Assembly (NCBI RefSeq): GCF_001661675.2
Contig: NZ_CP019602.1
Coordinates: 1,327,501 to 1,391,500, forward strand
Source: Croceicoccus marinus
GTDB taxonomy: Bacteria > Pseudomonadota > Alphaproteobacteria > Sphingomonadales > Sphingomonadaceae
DNA: 64,000 bases
Direction: 5' to 3'
The position numbers and the translations under genes were made by a program. The notes under the pieces were generated by a model, which saw only the letters and a list, made by a program, of their open reading frames with translations, had not been told where the DNA came from and made no database searches. Positions 47,017 through 54,465 of the stretch are shown piece by piece; the first letter of the stretch is position 1, and the number at the start of each line of letters is the position of its first letter.

Positions 47017-48555
47017 GTGTCGGACGCAGCCTCTTCCAACCCTGATAAAGACGCCCGGATCGCCGAGCTGGAAGCCGCCTTGGCGGCGCGGGATACGCTG
47101 ATCGACACGCTGCGTTTCCAATTGGCGCAGCTGCGCCGCATGACGTTCGGGCAGTCGTCGGAGAAGCTGTCGGCACAGATTGAGCAGCTTGAACTGACGC
47201 TCGAGGAACTCGAAGGCGAAGCCGCTGTCGCCGATGTCCGTCAGGCCACGTCGGCACAAAGGTCCGAACGGCCGTCGCCGGTTCGCAGCCTTCCGCCTCA
47301 TCTGCCTCGGGACGAGCAGCGGATCGAACCCGAGACAGGTCGCTGCAATTGTCCCAAGTGCGGCGGCACCCTGCGTCCCTTGGGTGAAGACAGCGACGAG
47401 ATCCTCGATGTCCTGCCGGTCCAGTGGCGCGTCATCCGCACAATCCGCCCCAAGTATAGCTGCCGTGCCTGCGAGAAGATCGTGCAGGCACCGGCTCGTG
47501 CAAAAGCCGTCGCCCGGGGTAAGGCCAGCTTCGGCACGCTCGCCCATGTGGTGGTATCCAAGTTCGACCATCACCTCCCGCTTTACAGGCAGGCCGAGAT
47601 GATGGCGGCACAAGGCCTCGATATCGATCGGTCGACCCTGGCAGGCTGGGCAGGACAGGCCGCGCAGCTGCTCGACCCCATCGTATCGCGCATTCGCGAG
47701 GAAGGCCTGAAGGCAGCCAAAATTCACAGCGACGACACGCCCGTACCGATGCTGGTGCCAGGCAAGGGCAAAACCGCGCAAGGTCGGCTTTGGGCCTATG
47801 TCGTCGATGACCGGGCCAGCGGAGCAAACGGGCCACCACTGGTGTGGTACAAGTTCACTCAGACACGCAGCGGCACCCATCCGCAAACCGAACTGAAGAC
47901 ATTCACCGGTCTCCTTCAAGCAGATGGATACGCCGGATATGCCAAGCTCTATGGCGGCAATCGCATTCAGGAAGTGGCTTGCTGGGCGCATTTCCGGCGC
48001 AAGATATTCGAGAACCATCAGACCAGTCCGACACCGCTGACCACCGATCTGCTCGAGCGGATCGGAGCACTCTATCGGATCGAAGACGAAGTTCGCGGCC
48101 AGCCCCCCGATATCCGCCGGCAATGGCGGCAGGAGAAAGCCAGGCCATTGGTCGACGAGTTACGCTCGGCGATCGACGATGCGTTGCGCCGCCTATCGCC
48201 CAAGTCGGCAATGGCCAAGGCGCTGGCCTATGGCCGCAAACGCTGGATTGCCCTCACGCGCTTCCTCGATGATGGACGAGCCGAGGTCGACAACAATATC
48301 GCCGAACGCGCGATGCGCAGCGTTGCTATAGGCCGCAAGAATTGGCTGTTCGCTGGCTCCGAGGCGGGAGGGGAGCGCGCCGCTGCTATCTATTCCGTCA
48401 TCGAGACCGCGAAACTCAACGGCATCGAGCCGCAGGCCTATATCGGCGACGTCATCGCAAAGATTGCAGACGGATGGCCAGCATCGCGCTGGGACGAGCT
48501 CATGCCATGGAACTGGGCTGCTCCCCAGCGACCGCTGATCGCCGAAGCCGCATAA
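47017..48555 (+). CDS. tnpC: IS66 transposase TnpC
   Basis: A 512-residue DDE transposase starting with GTG at 47017. An N-terminal coiled coil and a leucine-rich segment (LIDTLRFQLAQLRRMTFGQS) precede a zinc-binding region (CNCPKCGGTL, CRACEK). Catalytic residues lie in KIHSDDTPVPML, LLQADGYAGYAKLY and EVDNNIAERAMRSVAIGRKN. No disabling mutation is seen. Confidence 0.94.
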   Translation: MSDAASSNPDKDARIAELEAALAARDTLIDTLRFQLAQLRRMTFGQSSEKLSAQIEQLELTLEELEGEAAVADVRQATSAQRSERPSPVRSLPPHLPRDEQRIEPETGRCNCPKCGGTLRPLGEDSDEILDVLPVQWRVIRTIRPKYSCRACEKIVQAPARAKAVARGKASFGTLAHVVVSKFDHHLPLYRQAEMMAAQGLDIDRSTLAGWAGQAAQLLDPIVSRIREEGLKAAKIHSDDTPVPMLVPGKGKTAQGRLWAYVVDDRASGANGPPLVWYKFTQTRSGTHPQTELKTFTGLLQADGYAGYAKLYGGNRIQEVACWAHFRRKIFENHQTSPTPLTTDLLERIGALYRIEDEVRGQPPDIRRQWRQEKARPLVDELRSAIDDALRRLSPKSAMAKALAYGRKRWIALTRFLDDGRAEVDNNIAERAMRSVAIGRKNWLFAGSEAGGERAAAIYSVIETAKLNGIEPQAYIGDVIAKIADGWPASRWDELMPWNWAAPQRPLIAEAA

Positions 48556-48588
48556 TCGGCGGCCTCCACGCCACGCTTACAAAACGAC

Positions 48589-48791
48589 CGAGAAGCGCGC
48601 AGAACGTCTGCATGCGCTGTTCCAGCAGCGACCGGATCTCGAATAGTTGTTTGCCCCTCTGATAAGTTCAATCGAGGCTTTGGAGAAGCAATTGCGTGCA
48701 TTCGGCCGACTGCTCGAAAGGCGTGCGGTTGCCGATCCCGTCTACGTTCGTCTTATGACAGTTCCAGGCTTAGGTCCGTATTACCGCGCTC
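48589..48791 (+). pseudogene. IS110-family transposase remnant, part 2
   Basis: Continues the frame broken at 43585: KRAERLHALFQQRPDLE, an in-frame stop, then LFAPLISSIEALEKQLRAF and RLMTVPGLGP, the C-terminal hallmark of IS110 transposases. A one-base shift after GLGP restores ITAL. The stop, the shift and the missing ends make it non-functional. It was already present when the IS66 element landed in it. Confidence 0.75.
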
Positions 48792-48872
48792 AAAGGAAAC
48801 TGCTATGACAGATCCGCCGTCGAGACATTCTTCAAATCGTCGAAGGCAGAGCTGATCGGGCGGCAGCACTAG
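48792..48872 (+). pseudogene. IS3-family transposase fragment
   Basis: A 26-residue piece reading KGNCYDRSAVETFFKSSKAE then LIGRQH and a stop. The motif GNCYDNAxVExFFKxxKxEL is the end of the DDE core of IS3-family OrfB. It is fused directly to the IS110 remnant, so an older deletion or recombination joined two elements here. Confidence 0.7.
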
Positions 48873-48915
48873 CCAACGCGGCGCTAACCGCTACAAGTCC
48901 ACAGGGTGTTACGGG

Positions 48916-49662
48916 CTAAAGCTTCAACGCAGCCCGCGATCGGCTCGGGCGTTCCTCGCGGAATGCGACGGAAAAGCTCCATAAGAACATGAGGACGGTC
49001 GCTGCGCTGATGAGCGCGCCCCAGAACCAGTTTGGAAGAAAAAGGATCTCGGCGATTGCGGCAGTGTCCGATTGAGCGGCCGGGCTTACGCCACCGGTGC
49101 TGAAGAGATAGTCAAACTGGCTCCAGACACTGATGCAGGCCTGCACTCCGAGGAGCTGGATGATGAATTGCTGGAACCGACCCGCTTCCTGGAGAGCGAT
49201 GGCGAGGATGGCCAATCCTAGTGCAGGCAGGATGATCCAGCCGGTTACCGATCCGACCCAGACGACAGTGCTCAATAGCAGAAATGTGCCAAGCAGCAGG
49301 AGCGCGATGCGAGTTCCCTTGGCAGTGCGCGAGGAAAGGATGAGCAACGACCCAGCAGCCGCGGGCCGGAGTGGTCCGCATGCCGCGATATACGCATCGG
49401 CGAAGCCAATGCGATCCCTTGGAAGTAGATATTGGGCGTAGCCAGATCCGCTGGGATAGATGACGAGATGTTCGAAGCTGGCGCCGACGATCACGGCTGC
49501 GAGGCCGTGCCCCATCTCAAGAAACCAAGTTGCAAGGATCGTGAACGGGTAAAGCAATAGGCTGCCAATCTGCGTTTGCCACGCTGCGATGGACGCTACC
49601 GCAATCATCGCTAGGACGATGGCCCGCTGTTTGTGATTAGCATAAGTGGGACGGCTGGCCAT
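48916..49662 (-). CDS. M50B-like membrane protein with a degenerate zinc motif
   Basis: A 248-residue integral membrane protein with about six hydrophobic segments. Residues 44-58 read TWFLEMGHGLAAVIVG, which lines up with the HExxH segment of M50B-like peptidases (usually FHELGHALAAL), but the first metal ligand His is Leu. GGVSPAAQSD and HLVIYPSGSGYAQ also resemble the family. It may be a non-catalytic relative. It is alone between transposase debris and the secreted-protein pair. Confidence 0.6.
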   Translation of the reverse strand: MASRPTYANHKQRAIVLAMIAVASIAAWQTQIGSLLLYPFTILATWFLEMGHGLAAVIVGASFEHLVIYPSGSGYAQYLLPRDRIGFADAYIAACGPLRPAAAGSLLILSSRTAKGTRIALLLLGTFLLLSTVVWVGSVTGWIILPALGLAILAIALQEAGRFQQFIIQLLGVQACISVWSQFDYLFSTGGVSPAAQSDTAAIAEILFLPNWFWGALISAATVLMFLWSFSVAFREERPSRSRAALKL

Positions 49663-49747
49663 CGAGATGCCTCACTGATCGATTTGGAATACGAATGCTG
49701 GAGCGAATTCGAAGCGTAAATTGGCAGGGCAACCTTAGTGCCTGCAT

Positions 49748-50053
49748 TTAGGTTTCGCATGCGATCCCATCGTTATCTCGGTCGAGATGGCGGCCATAGC
49801 CGCGTTGGCCCTTGCGAAGAGGTGCCACCCCAGCCGCGCGCGCAGATGCGCAATTTGGGAAATAGTCGCGGGGCGCAGCGCCGCTGGCCCGTAGAGGCTT
49901 CGAACTGCCGTTGTGGCAATGGCGCTCGCCCGCGCTGCGGTTATTATGACAGCCGTCGGCTGCGGTGCGGCCGGGATGGGCAGACGCAGGAGAGGCTGAG
50001 AATGTGGCAAGAATAAACGCTACGAAAGCATGCGTTAGGGCTGATCGCGGCAT
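49748..50053 (-). CDS. secreted protein with an excalibur calcium-binding domain
   Basis: A 101-residue protein with signal peptide (MPRSALTHAFVAFILATFSA, cleaved near ASA-H), a His/Cys segment HPGRTAADGCHNNRSAGERH, and a C-terminal excalibur domain: YFPNCASARAAGVAP then YGRHLDRDNDGIACET. The excalibur DxDxDGxxCE loop binds calcium. The ATG at 50053 is preferred; a TTG at 50068 is possible. It overlaps the nuclease-like gene by 19 bases. Excalibur domains often accompany SNase-type nucleases, which supports joint function. Confidence 0.85.
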   Translation of the reverse strand: MPRSALTHAFVAFILATFSASPASAHPGRTAADGCHNNRSAGERHCHNGSSKPLRASGAAPRDYFPNCASARAAGVAPLRKGQRGYGRHLDRDNDGIACET

Positions 50054-50472
50054 CGGTGATTTCCCCAATAGCGATCCCAGCGCGCTGCTGCTCCGGATGC
50101 TACAAGAGCGCAGGATATGTCACCGCTCTTGGGTGACACACACCAGGCTCCGGTACGGTTGCCGCCTGCGGAGCCGGTGGAGATGCAATGCATCGTCGGA
50201 CCTTTCACCAAGGCATGTCCTTCCCGGCTTGTACCCGTCCGGACACCGACGAGGTCTACAAGGACAGACTTTGCGGTTTCTGGATCTGCGTCGGGACAAG
50301 GATGACCGGGGCGGCAAGTGCCGTCTGTTTCTCGGGCTGCTACACCTGAAACCCGGATCCTCGGCCCCTCTGCGCACCAGATTGGACCATCGCCGTCCCA
50401 GACCCGAATTGGAGTGCATTCGAAGGTCTGTCCGGAAGGTACGATCGCAGCGGCGAAGAGCAAGATAAGCAT
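50035..50472 (-). CDS. secreted SNase-like protein
   Basis: A 145-residue protein with a short signal peptide (MLILLFAAAIVPSGQTF). PIRVWDGDGPIWCAEGPRIR and VSGVAARETDG correspond to the staphylococcal nuclease core (usually V-x-D-G-D-T and RL-x-G-I-D-A-P-E). Several catalytic positions differ (GP instead of T-I), and four extra Cys suggest disulfides. It may be a divergent or inactive nuclease. It forms an overlapping pair with the excalibur protein. Confidence 0.7.
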   Translation of the reverse strand: MLILLFAAAIVPSGQTFECTPIRVWDGDGPIWCAEGPRIRVSGVAARETDGTCRPGHPCPDADPETAKSVLVDLVGVRTGTSREGHALVKGPTMHCISTGSAGGNRTGAWCVSPKSGDISCALVASGAAARWDRYWGNHRCRDQP

Positions 50473-50497
50473 ATGGGATACCTTTGAAGCTGAAGGC

Positions 50498-50593
50498 TTA
50501 CGAAGTCACGAACCTGATGAGTTCATAGATGGCGATACCGCTCATTCCCAGGAGAGCAGCAAACTCGATCCGAAGAAGCGTGGCCTTGCTCAT
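50498..50593 (-). CDS. possible 31-residue membrane peptide
   Basis: ATG at 50593 with GGAAGG 7 bases upstream. The product (MSKATLLRIEFAALLGMSGI then AIYELIRFVTS) is short and hydrophobic. It lies 25 bases upstream of the SNase-like gene on the same strand. Small size limits certainty. Confidence 0.35.
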   Translation of the reverse strand: MSKATLLRIEFAALLGMSGIAIYELIRFVTS

Positions 50594-50668
50594 CGATTTG
50601 CCTTCCGCTTAAATGCGGCCTGAAGGGCACTGCCGAGCGTGGCGCCGGCAGCGGGCTTTCGGTGGCTT

Positions 50669-50890
50669 TCAACGTATGTCTTTTAGAGGGTCCGAAGGGC
50701 CTTCATGTTCTGATGGTAGAGCTTTTTCTTTGCCTCGCGTTTTCTCTTGGCGCTGCTTCTTGATCTCAGCCCTTCGCTCCGTGATGTGACCGCTCGTGAC
50801 GCCAAGGCGAGATGGAGCCTTTTTGGAGAGCGGGCCGCATTTGCTAGTCTGGGTGATCGTGCTGCCGCCGAGATAGCCACCCTTCCCCAT
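50669..50890 (-). CDS. small basic hypothetical protein
   Basis: A 73-residue protein whose ATG overlaps the stop of the upstream gene (TAATG), implying coupled translation. It begins MGKGGYLGGSTITQTSKCGP, a start reminiscent of small alphaproteobacterial proteins of unknown function, and continues with a Lys/Arg/Glu-rich helical segment (RRAEIKKQRQEKTRGKEKA). Confidence 0.5.
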   Translation of the reverse strand: MGKGGYLGGSTITQTSKCGPLSKKAPSRLGVTSGHITERRAEIKKQRQEKTRGKEKALPSEHEGPSDPLKDIR

Positions 50891-51231
50891 TATCGCTTCT
50901 TTGGCCGGAGGAAGCTTTCGCGCGCTTCCGTCATCTCGAGCAAGATGAGAATGGCAGTGGCGATATTGAAAATTGCATGGGTGTCCCGTTCCATCGTGAT
51001 GACGAAGATCGGGTTATATTTGATTGCGGCCGCGGCGTAGACCCAAGCGAAGAAGCCGGGCTTAATCTGGAAGTGCCAGAAAGCCATATAGGCGCAGTAG
51101 GCCGTCACGATCAGGCGGAGGAATTGGTAATAGCCGTAAGGCAGAGCCGCCAGAGCGATGAGCAGTGCGCCAATCATAGCGTAGCTGAGCCAAACAGGCG
51201 GGCGGGAAAGGTCGGACATAGTCGATCTCAT
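50890..51231 (-). CDS. small membrane protein, DUF6804-like
   Basis: A 113-residue protein with three or four hydrophobic segments (SYAMIGALLIALAALPYGYY, then FLRLIVTAYCAYMAF, KPGFFAWVYAAAAIKYNPIF). The pattern AYMAFWHF...YNPIF resembles DUF6804 proteins. ATG 51219 is an alternative start. Function unknown. Confidence 0.6.
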   Translation of the reverse strand: MRSTMSDLSRPPVWLSYAMIGALLIALAALPYGYYQFLRLIVTAYCAYMAFWHFQIKPGFFAWVYAAAAIKYNPIFVITMERDTHAIFNIATAILILLEMTEARESFLRPKKR

Positions 51232-51323
51232 GCTAAATTGGGCGTACGATTGGGTTTTCGAATTCTACGTGGGCAGATTGGAGATTGTGAATTTTCAGGG
51301 GTGAGCCGAGAAACGGAACGGCT

Positions 51324-51711
51324 TTAAACCAAGAGGTCTGCCAGCCGGGTAAGGCGTTCCCGGTTATCATCTCGTGAAAGGGCTTGCCGGATTGCGCGAG
51401 TTTGGCCGACCACGACGCAATCCTTCTTGGCACGGGCTACACTGGTATTGAGCATTGTTCGGCGAAGCAGCGACCAATGTGAGGTCGACATCGGAATGAT
51501 GACGACATCGTATTCGGAGCCTTGTGCTTTATGGACGGTCAGGGCCCACGCCGGCGTGATGTCGGCCAGCTGCTTTCCGGTCATTTCACGGGACAATGTT
51601 CTGGGGGCCGGAAAAAGCGACAGTCACGCGCTTTCCGCTATCGCTCATCGAAACGACCTCGCCGCTATTGCCATTATAGATGCCACGATCATCATCGTTG
51701 CGGGTCTGTAT
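51324..51711 (-). pseudogene. RecD/TraA-like helicase C-terminal remnant
   Basis: Minus-strand pieces of a superfamily 1 helicase: [20 protein letters not shown] in one frame, then, after a shift near 51590, TGKQLADITPAWALTVHKAQ and GSEYDVVIIPMSTSHWSLLR in another (UvrD_C_2 motifs V-VI: TVHKAQGSE, T-SVARAK). The N-terminal motor is absent, so it is a decayed end. Confidence 0.7.
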
Positions 51712-51744
51712 ACCTTTGTCGCCGCCCCGTACGACGCCGCCACC

Positions 51745-51987
51745 CTTGGCGGCGATCTTGTCTATTTCTTCGATAGACACGATGCCCCGCTCTGCGGCTG
51801 CGACGTCGCCATCTGCGACGACAAGGAGCCTTACAAGGATTGTCTCGGTATCATCGCCGACATAGCCAGCTTGAGTGAGCGAGGTGGCATCCGCGATTAC
51901 GAAAGGGACGCCAACATGACATGCGATGGTCTTGGCCAGAAGCGGCTCGCCGGTGATGAATGAATGTGATGTTGCTGCCATGGTCAT
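51745..51987 (-). pseudogene. ClpX-like AAA+ remnant fused to the helicase remnant
   Basis: The frame from 51987 reads [40 protein letters not shown] and [13 protein letters not shown], matching the Walker B region of ClpX (IVYIDEIDKIA). The Walker A segment is damaged ([13 protein letters not shown], lacking the G-x-x-G-x-G-K core). It then runs in the same frame into helicase sequence, so the junction is a deletion scar. Confidence 0.7.
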
Positions 51988-52060
51988 GTACTCTTGATAC
52001 TTCCCCTGCCATTATAGGATGGATGGACGCGTAGAGCCAAAGCGTGTCGCGCAAAATCGG

Positions 52061-52768
52061 TCAGTCAAATGGATTGGAACTCGTATAGCGCTCCTTGATG
52101 AATCGCGTGTTGTCCGTGAAGGCGTCTAGGTCGTGCTGCGCTAAGTTGCGCATGATCTCGTCGATCTTCGCCTGCATTTGGTCGAGGCTGTCTTCAAGGA
52201 CGTAGCTGGCTGACTTGCCGGTCTTCCGGAAGATTTCGGATCGGTGGGCCGGCGGAATGTCAATATAGCTTCTAACAAGCTTTGGAAGGTGCTGTTCACG
52301 CATTTGCCGAATGTCGGTCTGAGTGAAGCCAGGTGCCTGCTCGCGTTCCATGAGGGCATCAACTTCCTTCAGGCAGGCAAGGATGCGTCGCACCTTTTCC
52401 TTGGCGCCTGTAGGGATGCGGTCGTCTTCGTAATCGAATTCGACAGGGGGAACGGCTGGCGGCGCGGGCATAGGGGGGACAGGCGAAGCGGTTTCTCCGG
52501 CTATCGCTTTCGCAATTCGGCTGAAAAGGCCGTCCTTGCTCATCGTATCGCCTCCTTGGTTGCCTTCGTGCGTGCGGTGCCGGGCTGGTATTAGTCGGTC
52601 ATCTATTGAAATGAAATCTGCGGCTGGCGGGATGCGGGTTCGCCCGCTTACCGCCCGGCGTAAACGCTGGGCGATGTCACTTCGCTCGCCCAGGTAACGC
52701 TTTGTGAAGCGCCTGCAGAGGAAGTAGACAATCGCAAGACATATGAGGAAGACAAGCGCCGATTTCAT
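52061..52768 (-). CDS. XpaC-like protein linked to TelA
   Basis: The full frame encodes 235 residues: one N-terminal membrane helix (MKSALVFLICLAIVYFLC), a basic linker, and from residue 76 a soluble domain rich in helices. Residues 120-230 (RRILACLKEVDALMEREQAP; HLPKLVRSYIDIPPAHRSEI; LEDSLDQMQAKIDEIMRNLA) resemble XpaC-type proteins, which commonly accompany TelA. A strong Shine-Dalgarno (AAGGAGG) sits 7 bases before an internal ATG at 52543 (MSKDGLFSRIAKAIAGE), so a soluble short form or a separate gene is likely. It starts 3 bases after telA. Confidence 0.7.
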   Translation of the reverse strand: MKSALVFLICLAIVYFLCRRFTKRYLGERSDIAQRLRRAVSGRTRIPPAADFISIDDRLIPARHRTHEGNQGGDTMSKDGLFSRIAKAIAGETASPVPPMPAPPAVPPVEFDYEDDRIPTGAKEKVRRILACLKEVDALMEREQAPGFTQTDIRQMREQHLPKLVRSYIDIPPAHRSEIFRKTGKSASYVLEDSLDQMQAKIDEIMRNLAQHDLDAFTDNTRFIKERYTSSNPFD

Positions 52769-52771
52769 TGA

Positions 52772-53938
52772 TCAGGCCGGCGTCAACAATGGGTCATGGG
52801 TCACCGCTTGTCCGGACCCTTGGGCTCGCGCGATATATCCCTTGGACTTCTCGGTCTCGGCCGATAGCGTGTCGATCGTGGCCTTCATATTGCCAAGCGC
52901 CTTGAATTTGAAATTGTCGACCATGTCCATTGTGTCGTAGATGTTCTGAAAGGCACGCTGAAGCACTTCGACCTGAATTGTGGCGGATGCGGCCTGCTCG
53001 TGGATCTTGCCCGTTTGGTCGCGAAGCAACTGGCTGGTGCTGTCGATGATGTTCGAGGTGGTCGTGTTGAGGGCAGTGATTTGCTGCAGGACGAGGCGCT
53101 GATTAGCGAGTGCCTGCGCAACGGTGACTGCGGTACGAAGCGCGGTGATGGTGGTCGTTGATGCGCGGTCTACGCCCTTGATGAGCTCGATGTTGTTCTT
53201 CTTGATAAGATCCAGTGCAAGATAGCCCTGCACGGTGACCGCCATTTGTGTGAGCAGATCAGTGGTACGCTGGCGGACGTAGAAGAGCGCGCTTTCGCGC
53301 AGCGCCTTGGCTTTGGCAGGGTCGGTGGCATCGAGATTGTTTGCGGCATCTTCGATTTTGGTATCGAGCGACTTGGCGATGACGATCATCTGCTCAAGCT
53401 TGCCCATCTGCTCCCACATTTTGCGGCGCTCGGTATCGATCGCGATATTGTCCTGGAGCAATTCGTCCTTGCCGCTTGCAAGGTGGCTGAGGACGGCCTG
53501 GATATGAGTCTGCGCCGACGAATATTTGTCGAAGTATGCCGTGAGGCGATTGCCGAAGGGGATGATCCCGAAGAGCTTGCGCGGTTTGAGCAGGCTATTG
53601 TCCTTGCCGGGATCGAGGTCCTCGACGACGTGGCGGAGTTCCATCAGCCGCTGGCCGACACTCCCCTCGCCTTCCATGGATTTTGTCGGGCGGTCGAGAA
53701 AGCGGTTCGACTGGCTAGCGAGCGCGACGATTTCCTTCTGGCCGATGCTGGTGATCTGGTTCACCTTCGTCGAGAAGTCGGGTCCTTGGGGATCGAGCGA
53801 TACGAGCTGGCTGACGTAGCTTTCGACCTTGGTCTGGAGTTCGCTGCGAACCTCATTGCTTACCGGAACGAGGCCTGCCGCCTTCTCGATGGCAACAGGT
53901 TTGACGGGCTCGGGAGCGGTAAGCGTGAGGTCGGACAT
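52772..53938 (-). CDS. telA: TelA family toxic anion resistance protein
   Basis: A 388-residue helical protein of the TelA/KlaA family (PF05816), linked to resistance to tellurite and other toxic anions and to envelope stress. Landmarks are LVSLDPQGPDFSTKVNQITS, LFGIIPFGNRLTAYFDKYSS, IDTERRKMWEQMGKLEQMI and the C-terminal ALRTAVTVAQALANQRLVLQ. The ATG at 53938 is preferred because GGAG lies 6 bases upstream; an ATG at 53950 overlaps the RES stop (TAATG). The gene is within an operon after the toxin gene. Confidence 0.93.
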   Translation of the reverse strand: MSDLTLTAPEPVKPVAIEKAAGLVPVSNEVRSELQTKVESYVSQLVSLDPQGPDFSTKVNQITSIGQKEIVALASQSNRFLDRPTKSMEGEGSVGQRLMELRHVVEDLDPGKDNSLLKPRKLFGIIPFGNRLTAYFDKYSSAQTHIQAVLSHLASGKDELLQDNIAIDTERRKMWEQMGKLEQMIVIAKSLDTKIEDAANNLDATDPAKAKALRESALFYVRQRTTDLLTQMAVTVQGYLALDLIKKNNIELIKGVDRASTTTITALRTAVTVAQALANQRLVLQQITALNTTTSNIIDSTSQLLRDQTGKIHEQAASATIQVEVLQRAFQNIYDTMDMVDNFKFKALGNMKATIDTLSAETEKSKGYIARAQGSGQAVTHDPLLTPA

Positions 53939-53949
53939 GGAAGACTCCA

Positions 53950-54465
53950 TTAGATCGTATCGTTTGAAGGCGGGTTAAGGCGCGGATCGAGAGCAAAGCG
54001 TTCTTGGGATCTAAGAGCGTAATTGCCCTGCGCGGTTTCAGGATTGAAGATGATATTCCAGCTTCTACTGGAGATGGCACTTGGAACGATCACGAACGGG
54101 TGATCGGCTGTAAGTGCATCGCCATAAGCCTGTTGTGCAGCGCTGGTGGCCCCCGGGATCAGCCAGTGCGGATTGGGGACAGCATCCGGCTCGACAACAT
54201 GTATTTTTGCCGGTTCATGGATGATGACGCTGGTGAGAATGTGCCGGTTATTGTCCAGCGCATTGAAGCCGGTGTGGACGGCGCGTTCCAGAATTGTCGT
54301 CGATGGATCAAGCGATGCGTAGACTGCGTGATTGCCTTTGCTGTTCCAGCGACCTCCGAACTGAAACGCGCCGATGCCGCTATCCCAGCTCGCAGCATAT
54401 TGCTCCATGTCGATGCGCCATATGACGAATTCGCCTCCCCCCAGAGGTCTCGGCAATGGCGTCAT
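53950..54465 (-). CDS. RES-domain toxin (NAD+-degrading)
   Basis: A 171-residue RES protein. Known RES toxins phosphorolyse or hydrolyse NAD+. Conserved residues are in FGGRWNSKGNHAVYAS (Arg, Tyr), TTILERAVHTGF (Glu) and PSAISSRSWNIIFNPE (Ser), the usual RES active site. The start overlaps the antitoxin stop by 4 bases (ATGA), and its stop touches the telA region. Confidence 0.92.
   Translation of the reverse strand: MTPLPRPLGGGEFVIWRIDMEQYAASWDSGIGAFQFGGRWNSKGNHAVYASLDPSTTILERAVHTGFNALDNNRHILTSVIIHEPAKIHVVEPDAVPNPHWLIPGATSAAQQAYGDALTADHPFVIVPSAISSRSWNIIFNPETAQGNYALRSQERFALDPRLNPPSNDTI

Larger units (their letters stand above)
43586..48580 (+). mobile_element. IS66-family insertion sequence, interrupted by an IS21-family element
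   Basis: Terminal inverted repeats match at 19 of 23 positions: left GTAACCGTGGGCTGCAGGCC (43586 on), right GTAAGCGTGGCGTGGAGGCC (minus strand, ending 48580). The element carries tnpA, tnpB and tnpC and is flanked by the 8-base duplication AAAACGAC. Without the nested IS21 element and its 7-base duplication it is 2480 bases, a normal IS66 length. The IS21 insertion lies between the left end and tnpA and leaves the coding genes intact, but probably cuts off their promoter. Confidence 0.92.

Noticed and set aside
46996..48123. Open frame opposite tnpC
   Set aside because: Shadow of the IS66 transposase; no independent support.
43443..48646. A 66-residue small gene restored by removing the IS66 element
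   Set aside because: The restored frame looks neat, but its second half reads as the middle of an IS110 transposase (LRIGSVKTT, RAERLHALFQQRPDLE), so it is better explained as a decayed transposase.
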